Part shown: positions 1 to 11,394 of the stretch, in pieces | Layout: the number at the start of each line of letters is the position of its first letter | Position numbering within the stretch: position 1 is the first letter of the stretch | Source of the DNA: Prorocentrum cordatum | Lineage: Eukaryota; Sar; Dinophyceae; Prorocentrales; Prorocentraceae | Reading direction: 5' to 3' | Assembly (NCBI GenBank): GCA_963575745.1 | Contig: CAUYUJ010015726.1 | Coordinates: 411,542-475,541, forward strand | DNA length: 64,000 bases | Program-made: the position numbers and the translations under genes | Notes under the pieces: model-generated | Told to the model about the DNA's origin: nothing | Database searches by the model: none | What the model saw: only the letters and a program-made list of their open reading frames with translations

Positions 1-879
1 ATCGCGACGGAGGTTGTTCGCCATTCTCGCTACATGGTTGGTCTGCCGCCAGAAAGAACCACGGTCTCTGCGACGACTCTCTGGAGATGCGACGCCCTTG
101 TTGGTTTACGTCGGCTCCTGCTCCTCCCCCTCTTCCTGCGATGAGATGGAGGAGTAGGAGGATGGGGAGGCGTGTCTTAGATAGTTTGAGTGATTCTAGG
201 GGTCTCTCGTGGGAAACGGAGCCTCTGATTCCTCCCCCTCCGCGTAGTCTGGTATTGCGGTCAAGGTTGAAGCCAAATTTTCATTGGGACCCATGGTTGT
301 GTTTCAATCGATCTTCGACCAGCTACTGGCTCAAACACCTCGTGCCGCCGCTAGTTGCCATCGACAGCCTCTCACACACCCATGCGGCCGCGGCCTGGGC
401 GCCCGTGGTTCCTTCTGGGCGTTTCGCTGTCAAGGGTGTTCGTGACTCTTCCTGGGCTCCTCATGGGCCCGCCCCTGGCGCCCGTGGCTACACGATGTTC
501 ACATGGTTCTAGACCACCGCAGTCCGCCGTGCTGAATTAAGCAGCAAAAGCATCATTATTAAGACCTACAGCCAAGCCCAGAACGTACCGAAGACGGCTG
601 GCAATCTGCTGTTAGGCTGCGGCTAAAGCCACAGTGATAGTTATCAATCGCGAACACGGCCAAATTTGGAAGGCGAGATATGGCGAACGAGCCTTGGCAG
701 GGGTCGGTGGAGGCCCCCGCGGTAGCCAGAGGAGGTTTCGCAGGTGCCAGTGGGTCAGCGGGAATATTTGCGCAGGTTGGCGCCATTAATTTGCCGCTTC
801 CAGCATCAAAAGGGTCGAAATGGGAACGAAGGAAGTCGGAATTGATGTTGATAGCAGTTGCTCCTCATCTTGGACAATC
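1..879. other. No recognised gene
   Basis: Open frames here are short, overlap on several strands and show no recognisable domain. No RNA gene or tandem repeat was seen. Confidence 0.5.
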
Positions 880-990
880 GTTGCTGTCGGCTTCGAGGTG
901 AACGTAGTCCGTTTCGTGGCGAGAACCGTCTGCCCAGCAGTAGCCGCTGTCCACTTCGGGCAACATGTGCTGTGTTGTATCGTTCCAGGT
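880..990 (+). repeat. Dispersed repeat R7, copy 1
   Basis: Resembles segments at 22000-22130, 46165-46315 and, inverted, 52500-52660. The shared core is GCCGCTGTC followed after a few bases by GGGCAACATG and GTTG-rich sequence. This copy is the most diverged. No coding capacity is evident. Confidence 0.5.
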
Positions 991-1744
991 CATGCTGACC
1001 CAACTGCGGGCGGGCTAATAAACCAATAAAATGTCGCAGATGATTGCTGCCAAATTTATCAGTGAGTTTCGGGCCTGCAGCGCAGTACCGCCCAAATTGA
1101 GCTTACGTCGACCGGGTCACAGTCGGGAGACCGAAGCGGGCGAGTAGAAGCGGGGGCAATTCAGTGCACTTCGTGATGCGCAAGCCAGACGACGCACGAC
1201 TTCGCGCATTCGCACGCTCAAGTGAGTACGCACACGTGTGTGCGATGATCATGCGCGAGTAGGTGCGCACGTAGATGCAAGAGAAGCTGAGCGCACAGGT
1301 GTGTAAGTTTGCACACGACCGCGCACGAGCACGTTGCCGGGCACGCCAAACCGATGGCTGAGGTTCACGCTGGAAGCCAGTAGCACATGTCGCACAGACG
1401 TGTTGGCGTCAATGCGACAGGAGTTCTCCAAGGAAAGGGTTAGGAGGAGCACAGTAGAGGATTTCAAATCGTGGAGAGAGGGTCGAGGAATGGAAGGAAG
1501 AGCATCTCCGGGGCCGCTCATCTCTCAGCCGCCGCTCGCCAGGCCTGAGCGAACAGCCGCTGAGCAGCCCGACTGCTTGGCAAGGGTCACTGCGACGCTC
1601 TGGGGAGAGGGCAGGGCAAAGCTTGGCGATGAGTCCCATGTCGGTGGCAAGGCCGCAGAACATCAGCAATGCAGCCAGCGCATCTTGGGGCAGTTTGCCC
1701 TCCGCACTGGGAGGGTGGGACCGAGGCACCTGCAATCGTTCCGA
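991..1744. other. No recognised gene
   Basis: Nothing supported. 1195-1330 is rich in short CGCACAC/GTGTGCG words, a weak degenerate repeat. The open frames over 1334-2158 overlap on both strands and look like GC-driven chance frames. Confidence 0.45.
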
Positions 1745-1950
1745 CGTGAACGCGGGGTCCATCTGGATCCAATATATCCAATTCGATGCCGATTTCGGCT
1801 GGCTGATCTGATTCAATCCCGATGTTCGGGAGAGCCGATGCGGCCCGATGTTTGCAATACGCAGCTGTGCATTTGGGCGCAGCCGATCCGATTCGAATTC
1901 GATCTCGAGCCCATGCGCCTCGATCTGACGCGTGTTCGGATTCGATCCAG
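1745..1950 (+). repeat. Dispersed repeat R10, copy 1
   Basis: A roughly 200-bp element rich in GATTCGAT/CCGATTC words with a conserved core (GATGCGGCCCGATGTTTGCA, then a short gap and GTGCATTTGGGCGC). It aligns with 9408-9650 in the same orientation and with 54955-55260 and 57650-57850 in the opposite orientation. Confidence 0.65.
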
Positions 1951-2282
1951 TGCCCCGAGTCGGTGCCAGCTGAACCTGGGACACCCTCTCGCCCACAATC
2001 AAACACAGGATGCGTGGACGTCCAAGGGCCTCGGCATCCTCACTTGGCATCCCTGCCGCCTCGCTCGCGCAGAAGACAGCGCGTCGGCTTCTTTGCTCAA
2101 CGAGTCGTCTCGACGTAAGAGTGTTCGTTCGCCAGAGTGACCTGTGATGCGGGCCCAATGGAGCCCCCCAATCGCCGAACGAGATGCGGTATCAGCAGCT
2201 TGCGCGCCCAAGTTTGGCCACCCCGCGTCCCCCGTTAAGCTGCGCACCAAAGGTCACTCTTACCTAGGGTCACTCTTGCGTG

Positions 2283-2460
2283 TACAGTGGAGACCCGTGC
2301 CAAGAAACACAGTGCTGGCCTCCAGGGTGCCCTGGGTTTCTGGGGTTTCGATGGCTTTGCTCTGGAAAGCGCGACGCTCTCGCACCAAAAATCAATGGAC
2401 GTCCTGGGGCCTCAAGGTCGGGTTTCTTGCGGAAGGTTTCTTGTGGATTGGCCTCCGCCG
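2283..2460 (+). repeat. Dispersed repeat R6, copy 1 (longest plus copy)
   Basis: About 175 bp containing CCAGGGTGCCCTGGGTTTCT and then CAATGGACGTCCTGGGG and GTTTCTTG(C/T)GGAAGGTTTC. The second half recurs at 12125-12225. The whole unit recurs inverted at 57140-57328. Confidence 0.75.
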
Positions 2461-2734
2461 TAGCCGAACGAGATGGGGTATTTTTGGCTCGCGGTTCACC
2501 CGCGGGGGGCGCGAAGATAGTTGCGCTTCGCGCGTCGTGGTCTAGGCCGGAGCGGCTGCTTTCTCCAAGGGGGGGGTGCGAGGGCGCGATGCGCGAAGTT
2601 AAAATGGGCCAGGACCTCATACAGTGCAATCGCGCCTGAATTCACATCGAGATGCGTCAGCATGATGGTATCATCAAACAAGTGCAGAGCGGTGAAATGC
2701 TGGGCTTGCGGACGGAAGGGAGGTTGGGGGGGAC

Positions 2735-3160
2735 CTGGAGGAGGCAGGCAGGCAGGATAAGGGATAGGGATGAGGAGGAGAGAGAACAGGATAGTAGAGG
2801 GAGGAGCGAATGAGAAGCATAAGGAGGCGGTAGGAGGAGGAGCAGCAGGCAGGATGCAAGATGAGGAGGACAAGGAGGATAGGGATGAGGCACAGCAAGA
2901 GAGAGGAGGGATGAGAGGAGTCAACAGCAGCAGCAGTAGTAGTAGGCGTAACTGGAGTCAGAGGGCAGGGAGGAAGGAGGATAAGCAGAAGAGAAGTTTA
3001 TCCCTCGAGCTATCACCTCCTCCTCTCATCCTGCTTGCTTTCCCTTTTCGTACCATTGACCCCCTCCTCACTCCCTCCTCACTCCCTCCATCCTTCTCCT
3101 CCGCCTCCTCCACCTCCTCATCCTCCTCATCTTTCTCCCCGTCTTCTACCCCCGCCTCCT
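2735..3160. repeat. Low-complexity GGA-rich then CCT-rich block
   Basis: About 2735-2990 is purine-rich with GGAGGA runs, and about 3010-3160 is pyrimidine-rich with CTCCTC runs. The halves are loosely complementary, so long foldback pairing is possible. Frames through it give low-complexity peptides only. Confidence 0.7.
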
Positions 3161-4446
3161 CGCGTCGTACAAGACCATGGCTGCATCGTGCGCGTGAGGA
3201 CGATACGGGGCGCCCTGAGCGGACACGAGAGCAGCGACGGCGGAGAGACGAGCGGTGTTCTCCTTCGGAGGGGGTGCGCGTGCGGCATAGCTCTCAGGCT
3301 GCGCCAGGGCCTACACTCGCAGGCCGCCCGCTTCAGCGCGGAAGTCTCTCCGCTCTCACCCATGCAGCTCCGCACCGCGGTGGTCTTCACAGTCGCCGCC
3401 CGAGGCGGCGTGGGGCACGGAGTCTCCAGTCCAGCCTCATGAAGCTCCCCTGCTCGGAAGAGGTCTGTCAGTCGAGGCAGCGGTGGCTTCCCGAAGCTCC
3501 CCTGCAGTCAGGACGCTGAAGTGAGGACCAGATCGGGTTCGGAAGGGGCTCGCTGTTCCTCTGGTCGTTCCATGCTTGTTCCAGCGCGTCTCGCACACCC
3601 AGGCGCCGTTTGGGGCCAAAGAGGAGCTCCCTTCCTTCCTGAGCAGTCCTTACCTTAGGTGGAATGATGTTCTCATTGTTGTACTTTGTCCGTACGTCCT
3701 CCTCTGCCCCGTCCAACACCCGAGGTCGTCGCTTGCCCCGTTCGGACGGGTGCTGCACAGCGGCTACCAGGAGATCCCGCGCGCGGCGCGCGCTCTCCTG
3801 GCACGAGCCAGCCACGGCGGCGCGTCGTCTTCGAGCTTCGAGATCCGAGGTCCGAGGGCAGGGCCACGGCTGGAGAGGGAAGGGGGGGGGGGGGGGCACA
3901 GATCGAATAACAAAAGACGGCACAGACACAATCTCTCAGAGCTCCGCGCTAGGGCAGGTGCCCGGCGCCGATCCGAAAGAATCCAGGCGGACCTCCGCTC
4001 CGAGAAATTATGTGCATGCAGCTAGTTGCTTCTCTCCGTCTTGGGCCATCCCAGATGCTCTTACCGCTCGCAGGGCGCCCCGTCCAGCTCCAGGAGAGGG
4101 GGGGCAGGGGGAGGGGTAAAGCCCTCCCCGAAAGAGGAGAAGGAGGTTGGAAGGGGAGCCTCCCTAGGCCACCTACGCCCAGAGGGCTGGTGGGATTATG
4201 TTTACGTAGCTCTCTACTCCTCTTTGCAGAACCCCAACAAATCCCCTCTTGGGGCCACCATCCACAGAGACCCTCGGCCCGTGCATCCGGGTGCTCACCC
4301 GGCCCGGCCCGACACGGCCATTTCCCGCGCAAGGCTTTATGTCTCCGTGCTGCTTATCGGAAAGACCACGCCAACGGAAGTTGTCTGGGAGGGTCTATCG
4401 CGCCTTAATTCGTTCACCCGCGGCGCTCACGAGGCTTTCTTTCTCA
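3161..4446. other. No recognised gene
   Basis: Contains a long G run near 3882-3896. At 4168-4197 it contains the word ACGCCCAGAGGGCTGGTGGG, which is also the right-hand end of the insertion at 26441-27208. A CCTCTTGGGGCCA word typical of R12 follows at about 4246-4258. This may be an end fragment of that insertion family. Confidence 0.4.
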
Positions 4447-4520
4447 CAGTCTCTCTCTCCTCTCTCTCTCTCTCTCACTACCGTTATTTCTTTCTCTCTC
4501 TCTCTCGCTCTCTCTCTCCC
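4447..4520. repeat. (CT)n microsatellite
   Basis: Imperfect CT dinucleotide runs interrupted by CACTACCGTTATTT. Confidence 0.9.
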
Positions 4521-4710
4521 CCCCATAGGATTGCACACGACATGGAGCTCCACAGTCATGCGGCGCTCCAAAGGGGCACTGCCATCGAGGGGCCGATGGG
4601 GCAGACCTCTCTTCCTCGGCGGAGGCCGTCGGAGTCCCGGGGCGGCTCTGGCGGTGGAAGCCGGTGGAGGCCCCAAAGAGTTTCAGGTTTTCCAGAGCGG
4701 GCGACGTAGG

Positions 4711-4873
4711 GTTAATTCGGGCGTATCCCTCTACAGGAGGAAAATTCAAAAATAATCAAAAAAATGGTCTGGGGACGATTTGTTCAACGATTTTTGACTA
4801 TCTGGGAGCATGTTTTGAATAGTTTTCATTTCCGTCCAAAATCCGCCTGTAGGAGGACATGCCCGACCTAAAC
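4711..4873. mobile_element. MITE-like element M3, copy 1
   Basis: 163 bp. The left end GTTAATTCGGGCGTATCC and the right end GGACATGCCCGACCTAAAC are inverted copies of each other, continuing inward as CTCTACAGG and CCTGTAGGAGG. The interior is AT-rich against GC-rich surroundings. Two further copies (8957-9117 and 63651-63780) have the same ends. Non-coding; a non-autonomous DNA element is the simplest reading. Confidence 0.75.
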
Positions 4874-5223
4874 GCAGGGCTCCACACCCACAGAATTCCA
4901 CATCTGTTTGGATGAATTTTGGGGCGGGGGCCCACCCGCGGGCATCGTTGGTCTGGGGCAGATCCAGATCATGCTTTTGCCACGTCATGGTCGGGATGTC
5001 CAGGATGAGCAGGGTCTGACGCAAGCGGGGTGAGGAGTTGAGTATCGGTTATCCACGCGCTAGCTCCATCGCCCGCACCACCACAGCACCCGCGCGCCCC
5101 GACAGGAGTTCCCACCCCGTGTGCCCTTTCTTTTCTCCGCCTTGCCCCCCTCCTGAGCCTCGCCCTCGTGTCCCCCCTTTCCTATCCACAGTTCCTTAAG
5201 GACAAAAAGTCCGCTCTCCCCTG
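4874..5223. other. No recognised gene
   Basis: Nothing supported beyond chance open frames. Confidence 0.45.
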
Positions 5224-6030
5224 ATGCTGTTTTTTTTTTTGATCTTAGCCTATGTCGCAGATGGCTGTTTTGCGCAGGAGTGTCCCGAGTTTGCTCTTGA
5301 TCTGGTTTGTCCAAATCAGAACGTTCTCGACCTTTCAGAGATTATGTTCCCGCTGCAGCATTGGCCACATTTCAGGATCGGTCTTTGTTCCCGTCGTTCA
5401 GAATGCCGCTGCTTCCCCAGCGTGGGCCAGATTTCTGGATCCGAGTCCTTCCTCGTCGTTGCTGCCGCCATCTTTTCCGTCCCGCCTCCTCCCCTGAAAC
5501 GTCCTGCTCCTCCCGCTCTTCGTGCTGCTCCTCCTCCCTACGTGTTCGTCCTCCTCCTCGTGTTCTTCCTGCTTATCATCCTGGTCATGTGCCACCTCCT
5601 CCCCTGCCTGATTGCGCATCACAGGATTGGGTCATTTAGGGGATCCTGGTCAGTTAGGGCGTCACCCGGAATTTAAGGGGATGGGCGGGAGGGCTAGGAT
5701 GCCAGACATGACGAAAGTGCACTCAGCTTGCTATGACTATGATTCCCCTCTCTTCCCTAATGTTGTTTTTGGTTTTGCCCGCTTATCTCTCATATTGCTT
5801 CTTACAATCAGGATTGTCCTGAGTTGGCGTTCGAAACGGCTTGCTCCCATCAGAACGTTCGCGGCCTTTCAACATGGTGTTCCCGCTGCAGCGTTGGCCA
5901 CAGTTCAGGGTCTGCGTCTTGCCCCCGTCGTTCAGAGCGGCGTTCTCGCTCCAGCGTAGGCCATATGTCAGGATCCGCTTCCTTTCTCGTCGTTGTTGCC
6001 CTGCTCTTTTCCCCTCCTCCGCCATCCCCT
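5224..6030. repeat. Diverged direct duplication
   Basis: Segments 5224-5490 and 5760-6015 align. Each has ATCAGAACGTTC, then TGTTCCCGCTGCAGC(A/G)TTGGCCACA, CCCGTCGTTCAGA and CTCGTCGTTG in the same order. The offset is about 535 bp. A weaker third copy of the TCAGAACGT...CAGCGTTGGC part lies near 6996-7050. Confidence 0.6.
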
Positions 6031-6440
6031 GATCCTCCTGCTCGTCCTGCTAGTCCTGCTCCTGCTCTTACTGTCGCTGCTCCTGTTCCTGCTCCTGCTC
6101 CTGCTCCTCCCCCTCCTCATCCTCTTCCTCATCCTCCTCCCCCTCCTCCTCCTTATCTTTATCTCTGGATCATCAGCATCTCATTATTATCATCATCTCC
6201 TTATTCTCATCGTCATCGGCATCATCATCAGCAGCATCATCAGCATCATCATCATCAGCATCATCATCATCCTCATCGTCATCATCGTCATCCTCATCCT
6301 CATCGTCATCATCATCAGCAGCAGCCAGCTCGTCATCGTCATCGGCATCAGCATCATCATCCTCATCATCACCATCATCAGCAGTAGCATCCTCATCATC
6401 CAATTCCTCTTCCTCTTCCTATTCCTCTTCCTCTTTAATT
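6031..6440. repeat. TCC/TGC-rich tract and (CAT)n microsatellite
   Basis: 6040-6160 is CCTGCTCCTCCT-type repeat. 6180-6400 is an imperfect CAT/CATCAG array. Translations are poly-His, poly-Asp or hydrophobic runs typical of microsatellites. Confidence 0.9.
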
Positions 6441-6682
6441 TCTTCGTCCTTCCTCATCCTCGTCGTCCTCCTGATCATCTGCCACTTCCTCCTCCTCTTC
6501 CACTGTGCTCAGCTCTCCCCCCCCCGATTGCACCTACCCGATGGGATGTTTTTGGGGGGGACCCAGGCCCGCCAGGGCACCCGTCTGCGGATGTATGCAA
6601 ATCAGCGCAACTGAGGGAGGGATGGCTGGGAGGGGCAGGACGTCAGACGTGGCGCGAGCGCACCCACCTTGACAGTTTACGC

Positions 6683-6886
6683 CATATGAACCCTGAGATC
6701 CGACGCTCCAGCAAAAATCGGAGCAGGCGGTTTGGGGCCGTTTTGGGCCTCTGGGAGCCCTCGCCGGGCTTCGTGGGGGTCAAAAAACGGCGGAAGACGA
6801 AAAACCAGCCCTGGGGAAGTGGTCCGGACCTCTGGGGCCCACGCACCAAACGAAAATTGCAGCAGCTGGATGTCTGGGAATACTGC
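6683..6886 (-). repeat. Dispersed repeat R9, minus copy
   Basis: About 200 bp. The reverse complement aligns with 53281-53478 over most of its length. It includes CTGAGATCCGACGCT at one end, GTCAAAAAACGG and GAAAAACCAGCCCTGGGGAA in the middle, and GGGCCCACGCA near the other end. Confidence 0.65.
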
Positions 6887-7573
6887 TCTCCCCTCTCCCC
6901 CGAAGACCCCGAGGTCGCAGTCTGCCCCCATCCGAGCATTTTTTGGTTACACATCAGATCCGCCAAAAAGTGGTCGATGATGTGGTGTTCCCCTCTCAGA
7001 ACGTCTTCGGTGTTTCCAGATTAGCGCTCTCGCTACAGCGTTGGCTCCATTTTCTGACCCCCGGCCCTGCCAAGTCATACTCCCGCTGCAGTGGTGCTGA
7101 CCTAATTTCTGTCGCGGATCTTCTTTTGGCTCTCGTTTTACGCTTCCACTCTTTCCGAACCGTCCCTTCAATTTTGTTCGTCTTGCGCCATGTCTGGTCT
7201 CCCTCAGAACATGTTGTCTAAATGAGTCGTGTTCTCGACCAGCGCTGGCTCTCATTTTACGCTTCCGTTGTTTCCACACAGGCCATTTGCATTTCCCGTC
7301 CTGCGTCGTGTCTGGTGTCTCTCAGGACCTTTTGTCGAGCAGGAGGCGTGTTCTCGACCCGACGACGCTCTGCCGTGCTCTTCTACGCCGTGCTGCGCCG
7401 TGCACGACCATGCATCTCGTATACCCTCTCGGGATCCTATTGCCTTGCTCGACATCTGACTGTGCGAATAGAGCAGATATCTACGCCCATGGTAAGGGAT
7501 GGGTGGGAGGGGTCGGACGCCAGATAAGACGCTTGCGCACCTATGTTGGCCCTCCCCCTCTCCTCCCCCTAGG
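6887..7573. other. No recognised gene
   Basis: Includes short imperfect repeats (TCAGAACGTCTTC, CTCTCAGGAC, GTTCTCGACC) related to the duplication at 5224-6030. No protein domain is evident. Confidence 0.4.
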
Positions 7574-7694
7574 CATCGCTCGGACGCGTGCACTTTTCCT
7601 CGGCGTGGACCCTCGAGGCGCATCCTGGACCATCCTGCGAGAGGTACGCGCGCGCCATCGAAAAAGTGCACGGGGAATGGGCGTCCGCGCGACG
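7574..7694. mobile_element. MITE-like element M5, copy 1
   Basis: Left end CATCGCTCGGACGCGTGCAC. The right end is the inverted partner, containing AAAAAGTGCACGGGGAATGG followed by GCGTCCGCGCGACGG. Length and ends match 51198-51318. Confidence 0.6.
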
Positions 7695-8956
7695 GCAAGT
7701 CCCTCCCCCTGCCCCCCCCCCCGCCGCCGCGTCGCGCGCCGGCCTGGGGCCCCCCGGCGGAGCACCCCGCTGGGAGCGGAAGCCCCCCCTTTCCCCCCCC
7801 CCCCCCCCCCCGCGGAACGCCCCCAGGCGCCGTGGGAAGATCACGAACGGGCGTCCCCTGCCGCTCTCCTGCCAGGCCCCCATAAGGGGGCCTTCGGGAG
7901 GCCGGGCGGCGAAGGCAGGGGCAGCACGAGGACGAGGGCTTTTGGAGAGAGGAGGGGCCCCCAAGGCGGGGACAGGAGAGGCGGCACAGGGATACCCGAA
8001 GACGGCCCCCAGACCCCGGAGACGAGGACCCCGTTTCCACCACGACCCCCTTCCGCTCCTCGGTGCTTCGGCACGGAGGCGCTTCCCGGCACTGCTGCCC
8101 CGTGTGCACCCTGGGAAGCGCCTCCGCGAGCGTAAACCACAGACTCTGGCCACTTGGAGGCATTTCCCGACATTGGGCGGGCGGCCCGAACGCGCCCCCC
8201 CCCCGGGCGAAAGTGTTGCGCTTCCCGAAAGAGACCCGGCGCGCCAGCCGTCGGGAACCGCCTCTTCCGTTCCCGAGCGCCCGCTCCCTCACCCCAAGGC
8301 GCATGGGGGTCGAGAGGCCGGGGCTTGGCTCGCGGGCCACCCCCCGGGGATCGTCGCGCAGGTGCTCGCGGCGCTCGCGCTGCGCGGGCCCCGGGGGCTG
8401 GAGGAGCCTCTCCCCGGGAGGCGCGGAGGCCAACGCCGCGCCTGCGCGCTCCGCCGCGGAGCGGAGCTCCACGCTGGGCGACACCAGGCACGATGACGAT
8501 GAAGACGGCGATGCCGCCCAGCGCGAAGCTCTCCACGGCGTCGGGCGCCGAGCCCCCGAGGGCAGGCCGCCGAGGACGGGCCGCCGAAGGCACGCCGCCG
8601 ATGGCCGCTAGAGGCCCCCCCGAGCGCGCGCTCCGGGGGGCACCCGCGGCGTCCGCGTCGGGGCACCTGGGAGCTCCCTGGGGGGCGCCTTGGCACTGGG
8701 CTGGAAGCGCCCGGGGGGGGGGGCCTTGGGAGCGCCAGGGAACGCCCCGGGAGCGCCCCGTGGGAGTGCCCCGGAGGGCGCCTTAGTTTGGGGTCACGCC
8801 TGAGCAGGAGCAGGCCGAACAGCTTCGAGCAAGCTTGAGGCTCGAACAGGCCCGAGCAGACTCGAGCGGACAGGTCTGGTAGGCTTCGGCAGACCCGCAA
8901 GCAGGCAGCACGGAGCAGGGCTGAGGGCGCGAACAGGCCCGAGCGCCGCAGTAAGC
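7695..8956. other. GC-rich block, no confirmed gene
   Basis: Very high GC, with a long C run near 7792-7812 and a purine-rich 8690-8780. Overlapping open frames on both strands are expected from composition. One minus frame around 8490-8590 encodes a hydrophobic stretch (SFALGGIAVFIVIVPGV) that could be a membrane segment in an exon. I see no splice context or family to support it. Confidence 0.35.
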
Positions 8957-9117
8957 GTTAGTCGGGCGTGTCCCTCTACAGGATGAATATTCCGGAAAAA
9001 ATTGAAAATAGTCTGGGGACGTTTTTTCATTATGCTGAACTATGTTTGAACATTTTTGGAATATTGTTTCATTTGTCGTTCAAAATCCGCCTGTAGGAGG
9101 ACACGCCCGACCTAAAC
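8957..9117. mobile_element. MITE-like element M3, copy 2
   Basis: 161 bp with the clearest M3 ends: GTTAGTCGGGCGTGTCCC at left, and the inverted ACACGCCCGACCTAAAC preceded by CCTGTAGGAGG at right. The AT-rich centre includes AGTCTGGGGACG, shared with copy 1. Confidence 0.8.
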
Positions 9118-9308
9118 TAAGCATGCTTGAGCAGGTCTGAGCAGCGAACAGGGTGAGCAGGCTCGCGCAGGCCCAAGCAGTTGCCTGGAGGTTCTAATTT
9201 GCCAGCTGCGATGCCTGGATTCCAGACCCCCCCCCTGCATGCCGCCCCTTCGGGGGCGGCCCCCTAGGAGCAGTTCACGCAGGCCTGTCCTGCTTCCGCT
9301 CCTCAGGC

Positions 9309-9358
9309 CTCAGGGTCCTCCTCCTCCTCCTCTTCCTCCTCCTCCTCCTCCTCCTCGG
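9309..9358. repeat. (TCC)n microsatellite
   Basis: Imperfect TCC runs. Short, with no coding meaning. Confidence 0.9.
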
Positions 9359-9407
9359 CCCTCCCAAGTCTCCGACGTCGTGATTTTGTTTCACACCGCG
9401 ACCGCCA

Positions 9408-9650
9408 GTGGTTGGTCCATCTCGATGCGATCGATCCTGTTCGATGTCGGCTTCGGCTGATTCGACCAGATTCGATTCCGATATTCCAACGACCCGATTC
9501 GGCCCGATGCTTGCATGGCGCCGTTGTGCATCCTGGCGCGGCCGATCCGGTTCGATTTCGATTCCGTGCCGATGCAGCCCACAAAAAACCGACGCACGTT
9601 CTGGCCCGATCCGATCCGATTTCCCGATTCGATGCTGCCGGGGACGGTTT
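9408..9650 (+). repeat. Dispersed repeat R10, copy 2
   Basis: Aligns with copy 1 (1745-1950): GATTCGGCCCGATGCTTGCA, then GTTGTGCATCCTGGCGCGGC and CCGATCCGGTTCGATTTCG. CGATCGATC-type words occur at the left. Confidence 0.7.
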
Positions 9651-9768
9651 TTCGTCCGGGCCGTGTCTTCGACGGCCCAGGGGACCGAAACCAGCCCCCT
9701 CGGGGGGGGGGGGGGGGAACATTGAGAAAAGCCGCGCGGCGCGGGTTGTTCGAGCTGCCAGGTGTTTC

Positions 9769-9968
9769 TCGGCGGCGAGCAAGGGGGAAAATGAGAAGGA
9801 GAGGGCCTTCTCAGAAGGCTCGGAAGTCCCCCAGCCTTCTGAGAGGTTTTCTGAGCCTTCCCCGAAGACACAGGAAACTTCTCCGAAGGCGCGAGGGCTT
9901 CTGAGAAGCGCCGCCGCCTTCTGAGAAGGTCTTCTCCTTCTCACCTCCCCCCCCTCGCTCGCCGCCAA
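9769..9968. mobile_element. Foldback element M2, copy 1
   Basis: 200 bp. Left arm TCGGCGGCGAGCAAGGGGGA then ATGAGAAGGAGAGGGCCTTC. Right arm is the inverse, CTTCTCCTTCTCACCTCCCC to CTCGCTCGCCGCCA. The interior is a series of CTTCTGAGAAG-type palindromes, so the element can fold into a multi-branched hairpin. Five copies occur in the window. Confidence 0.8.
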
Positions 9969-10120
9969 GCTTCAGTGCATGACATGGAGCCGGGAGGGTC
10001 CGGGGCAACGATTGGGGAGAGGCCCGGGGAGGGGGGGCGCACCGGCCCCCAGACGCCAGCTCATCGCCGAAAGGGGCCTGATGCCCCACCCCGCCAGGGA
10101 GCGTGCGGTTTCGCTGTCTC

Positions 10121-10175
10121 GGGGGTCTATCGCCGATCTATCGGCGATGGGTCGCCGATTCCAGGTCGATGTCCC
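10121..10175 (+). repeat. Dispersed palindromic repeat R11, copy 1
   Basis: CTATCGCCGATCTATCGGCG followed by ATGGGTCGCCGATTCC. The reverse complement occurs at 48376-48435. The TATCGCCGATC/TATCGGCGAT pair can form a hairpin. Confidence 0.65.
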
Positions 10176-10219
10176 TCCCCCCACTGATCTAGCATCGAAG
10201 AAGGAATGCGGGCAGGCGG

Positions 10220-10374
10220 CATGAACATAGAAAATTCCAGCGGTCCGCGCGGAGCGATGGGGCCGACGTTTGACCCCACTCCCTGGCGCGCGGAGCGCGC
10301 CAGGGGCGGCGCCGGAGGCGCCGCCAGGGCCATTATCGATACAAGAACTCTGCGCGGACCTTCGAAAGTTCATG
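10220..10374. mobile_element. Foldback element M1, copy 1
   Basis: Diverged left end and right end (GCGCGGACCTTCGAAAGTTC then ATG), with the conserved core: CCTGGCGCGCGGAGCGCGCC followed by GGCGGCGCCGGAGGCGCCGCC. See 61855-62011 for the best-preserved copy. Confidence 0.7.
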
Positions 10375-10524
10375 CTCATCTTATTTGATGTTCCTCCACT
10401 GTCGCTCCCTCTCACGGAGGGGTCTTGTTTTGCTCTTCAAGCTGTTCGGAAAAGAAAGCCCGGAGGCGTTGGGGGAACCTTGCCTGGGCGACCTTAGCGA
10501 TGCAGCCACCGCCTGGTTGTATTG

Positions 10525-10712
10525 CACCCTTCCCAGAGATCCGATGTCGTGGTTTTGCCCATACGGGGTCCTGAAGTCTCGACCTATTCCCCAGGACCGG
10601 CTTTCCATCCTGAGTCGTTTTTTGACGGTCCCTGGGCCTGGCGAGGGCCTCTAGAGGCCGAAAGTTGCGAAAAACCTCCGCCTTGATTTCTCACTGCGTT
10701 GGATCTCTGGGT
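10525..10712 (+). repeat. Dispersed repeat R9, plus copy
   Basis: Contains CCCCAGGACCGGCTTTCCAT, GTCGTTTTTTGACGGTCCC and GGCGAGGGCC..AGAGGCCGAAA in the same order as 53281-53478. Confidence 0.6.
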
Positions 10713-11185
10713 TTGCACCCCAGCATCCAGCGGCTCGCCTGGGCCACCACCACCCCTCCGCCGCGCGGCTGCCGAGCGGCGGCCCGCGCCCAGCCGCAGG
10801 AGCGCCCCCCGGGCGCACCGCCTGCGCCGCAGAGGCGGCCGGCGGAGATGACCATCGGCTACTTCGGCAGTCCTCGGGCGGGGCGCGGGGGAGGTTACCC
10901 CTCGGAGCAGGAAGAGGTGCCTCTTCCGCTACCCCCCCCCTCGTTTTCCCCTTGCTGGGCCTCCTGGGAGGCCCTCGTCGCCACCGCTGGATTCGCCTCG
11001 GAATTCTGGTCAGAACGCACTCCGGGAGAGGTCCGGGTATTAGCGGTATGGGTACCTCTTGGTTTCCCCAATCCCCCCGAGTTTGAGGGCTGCTTCTCGC
11101 GGATCAGCATCTGGGGTATATGCCAAATGCCGCCTGCATCTTCTAGCCACAAGCGTCTATGGACATGTTGGGCGGCGTTACGTGC
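10713..11185. other. No recognised gene
   Basis: GC-rich at 10740-10870, then unremarkable. No domain, RNA or tandem repeat seen. Confidence 0.45.
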
Positions 11186-11238
11186 ATATATATATATACA
11201 CACACATATATATATATACATACATATACATATACATT

Positions 11239-11279
<41 letters not shown>

Positions 11280-11310
11280 GTACATGTACATGTACATGTA
11301 CATGTACATG

Positions 11311-11394
<84 letters not shown>

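Noticed and set aside
7252-8593. Long overlapping open frames in the GC-rich block
   Set aside because: At this GC content stops are rare. Frames on both strands overlap and none carries a recognisable domain, apart from the weak membrane-segment candidate reported separately.
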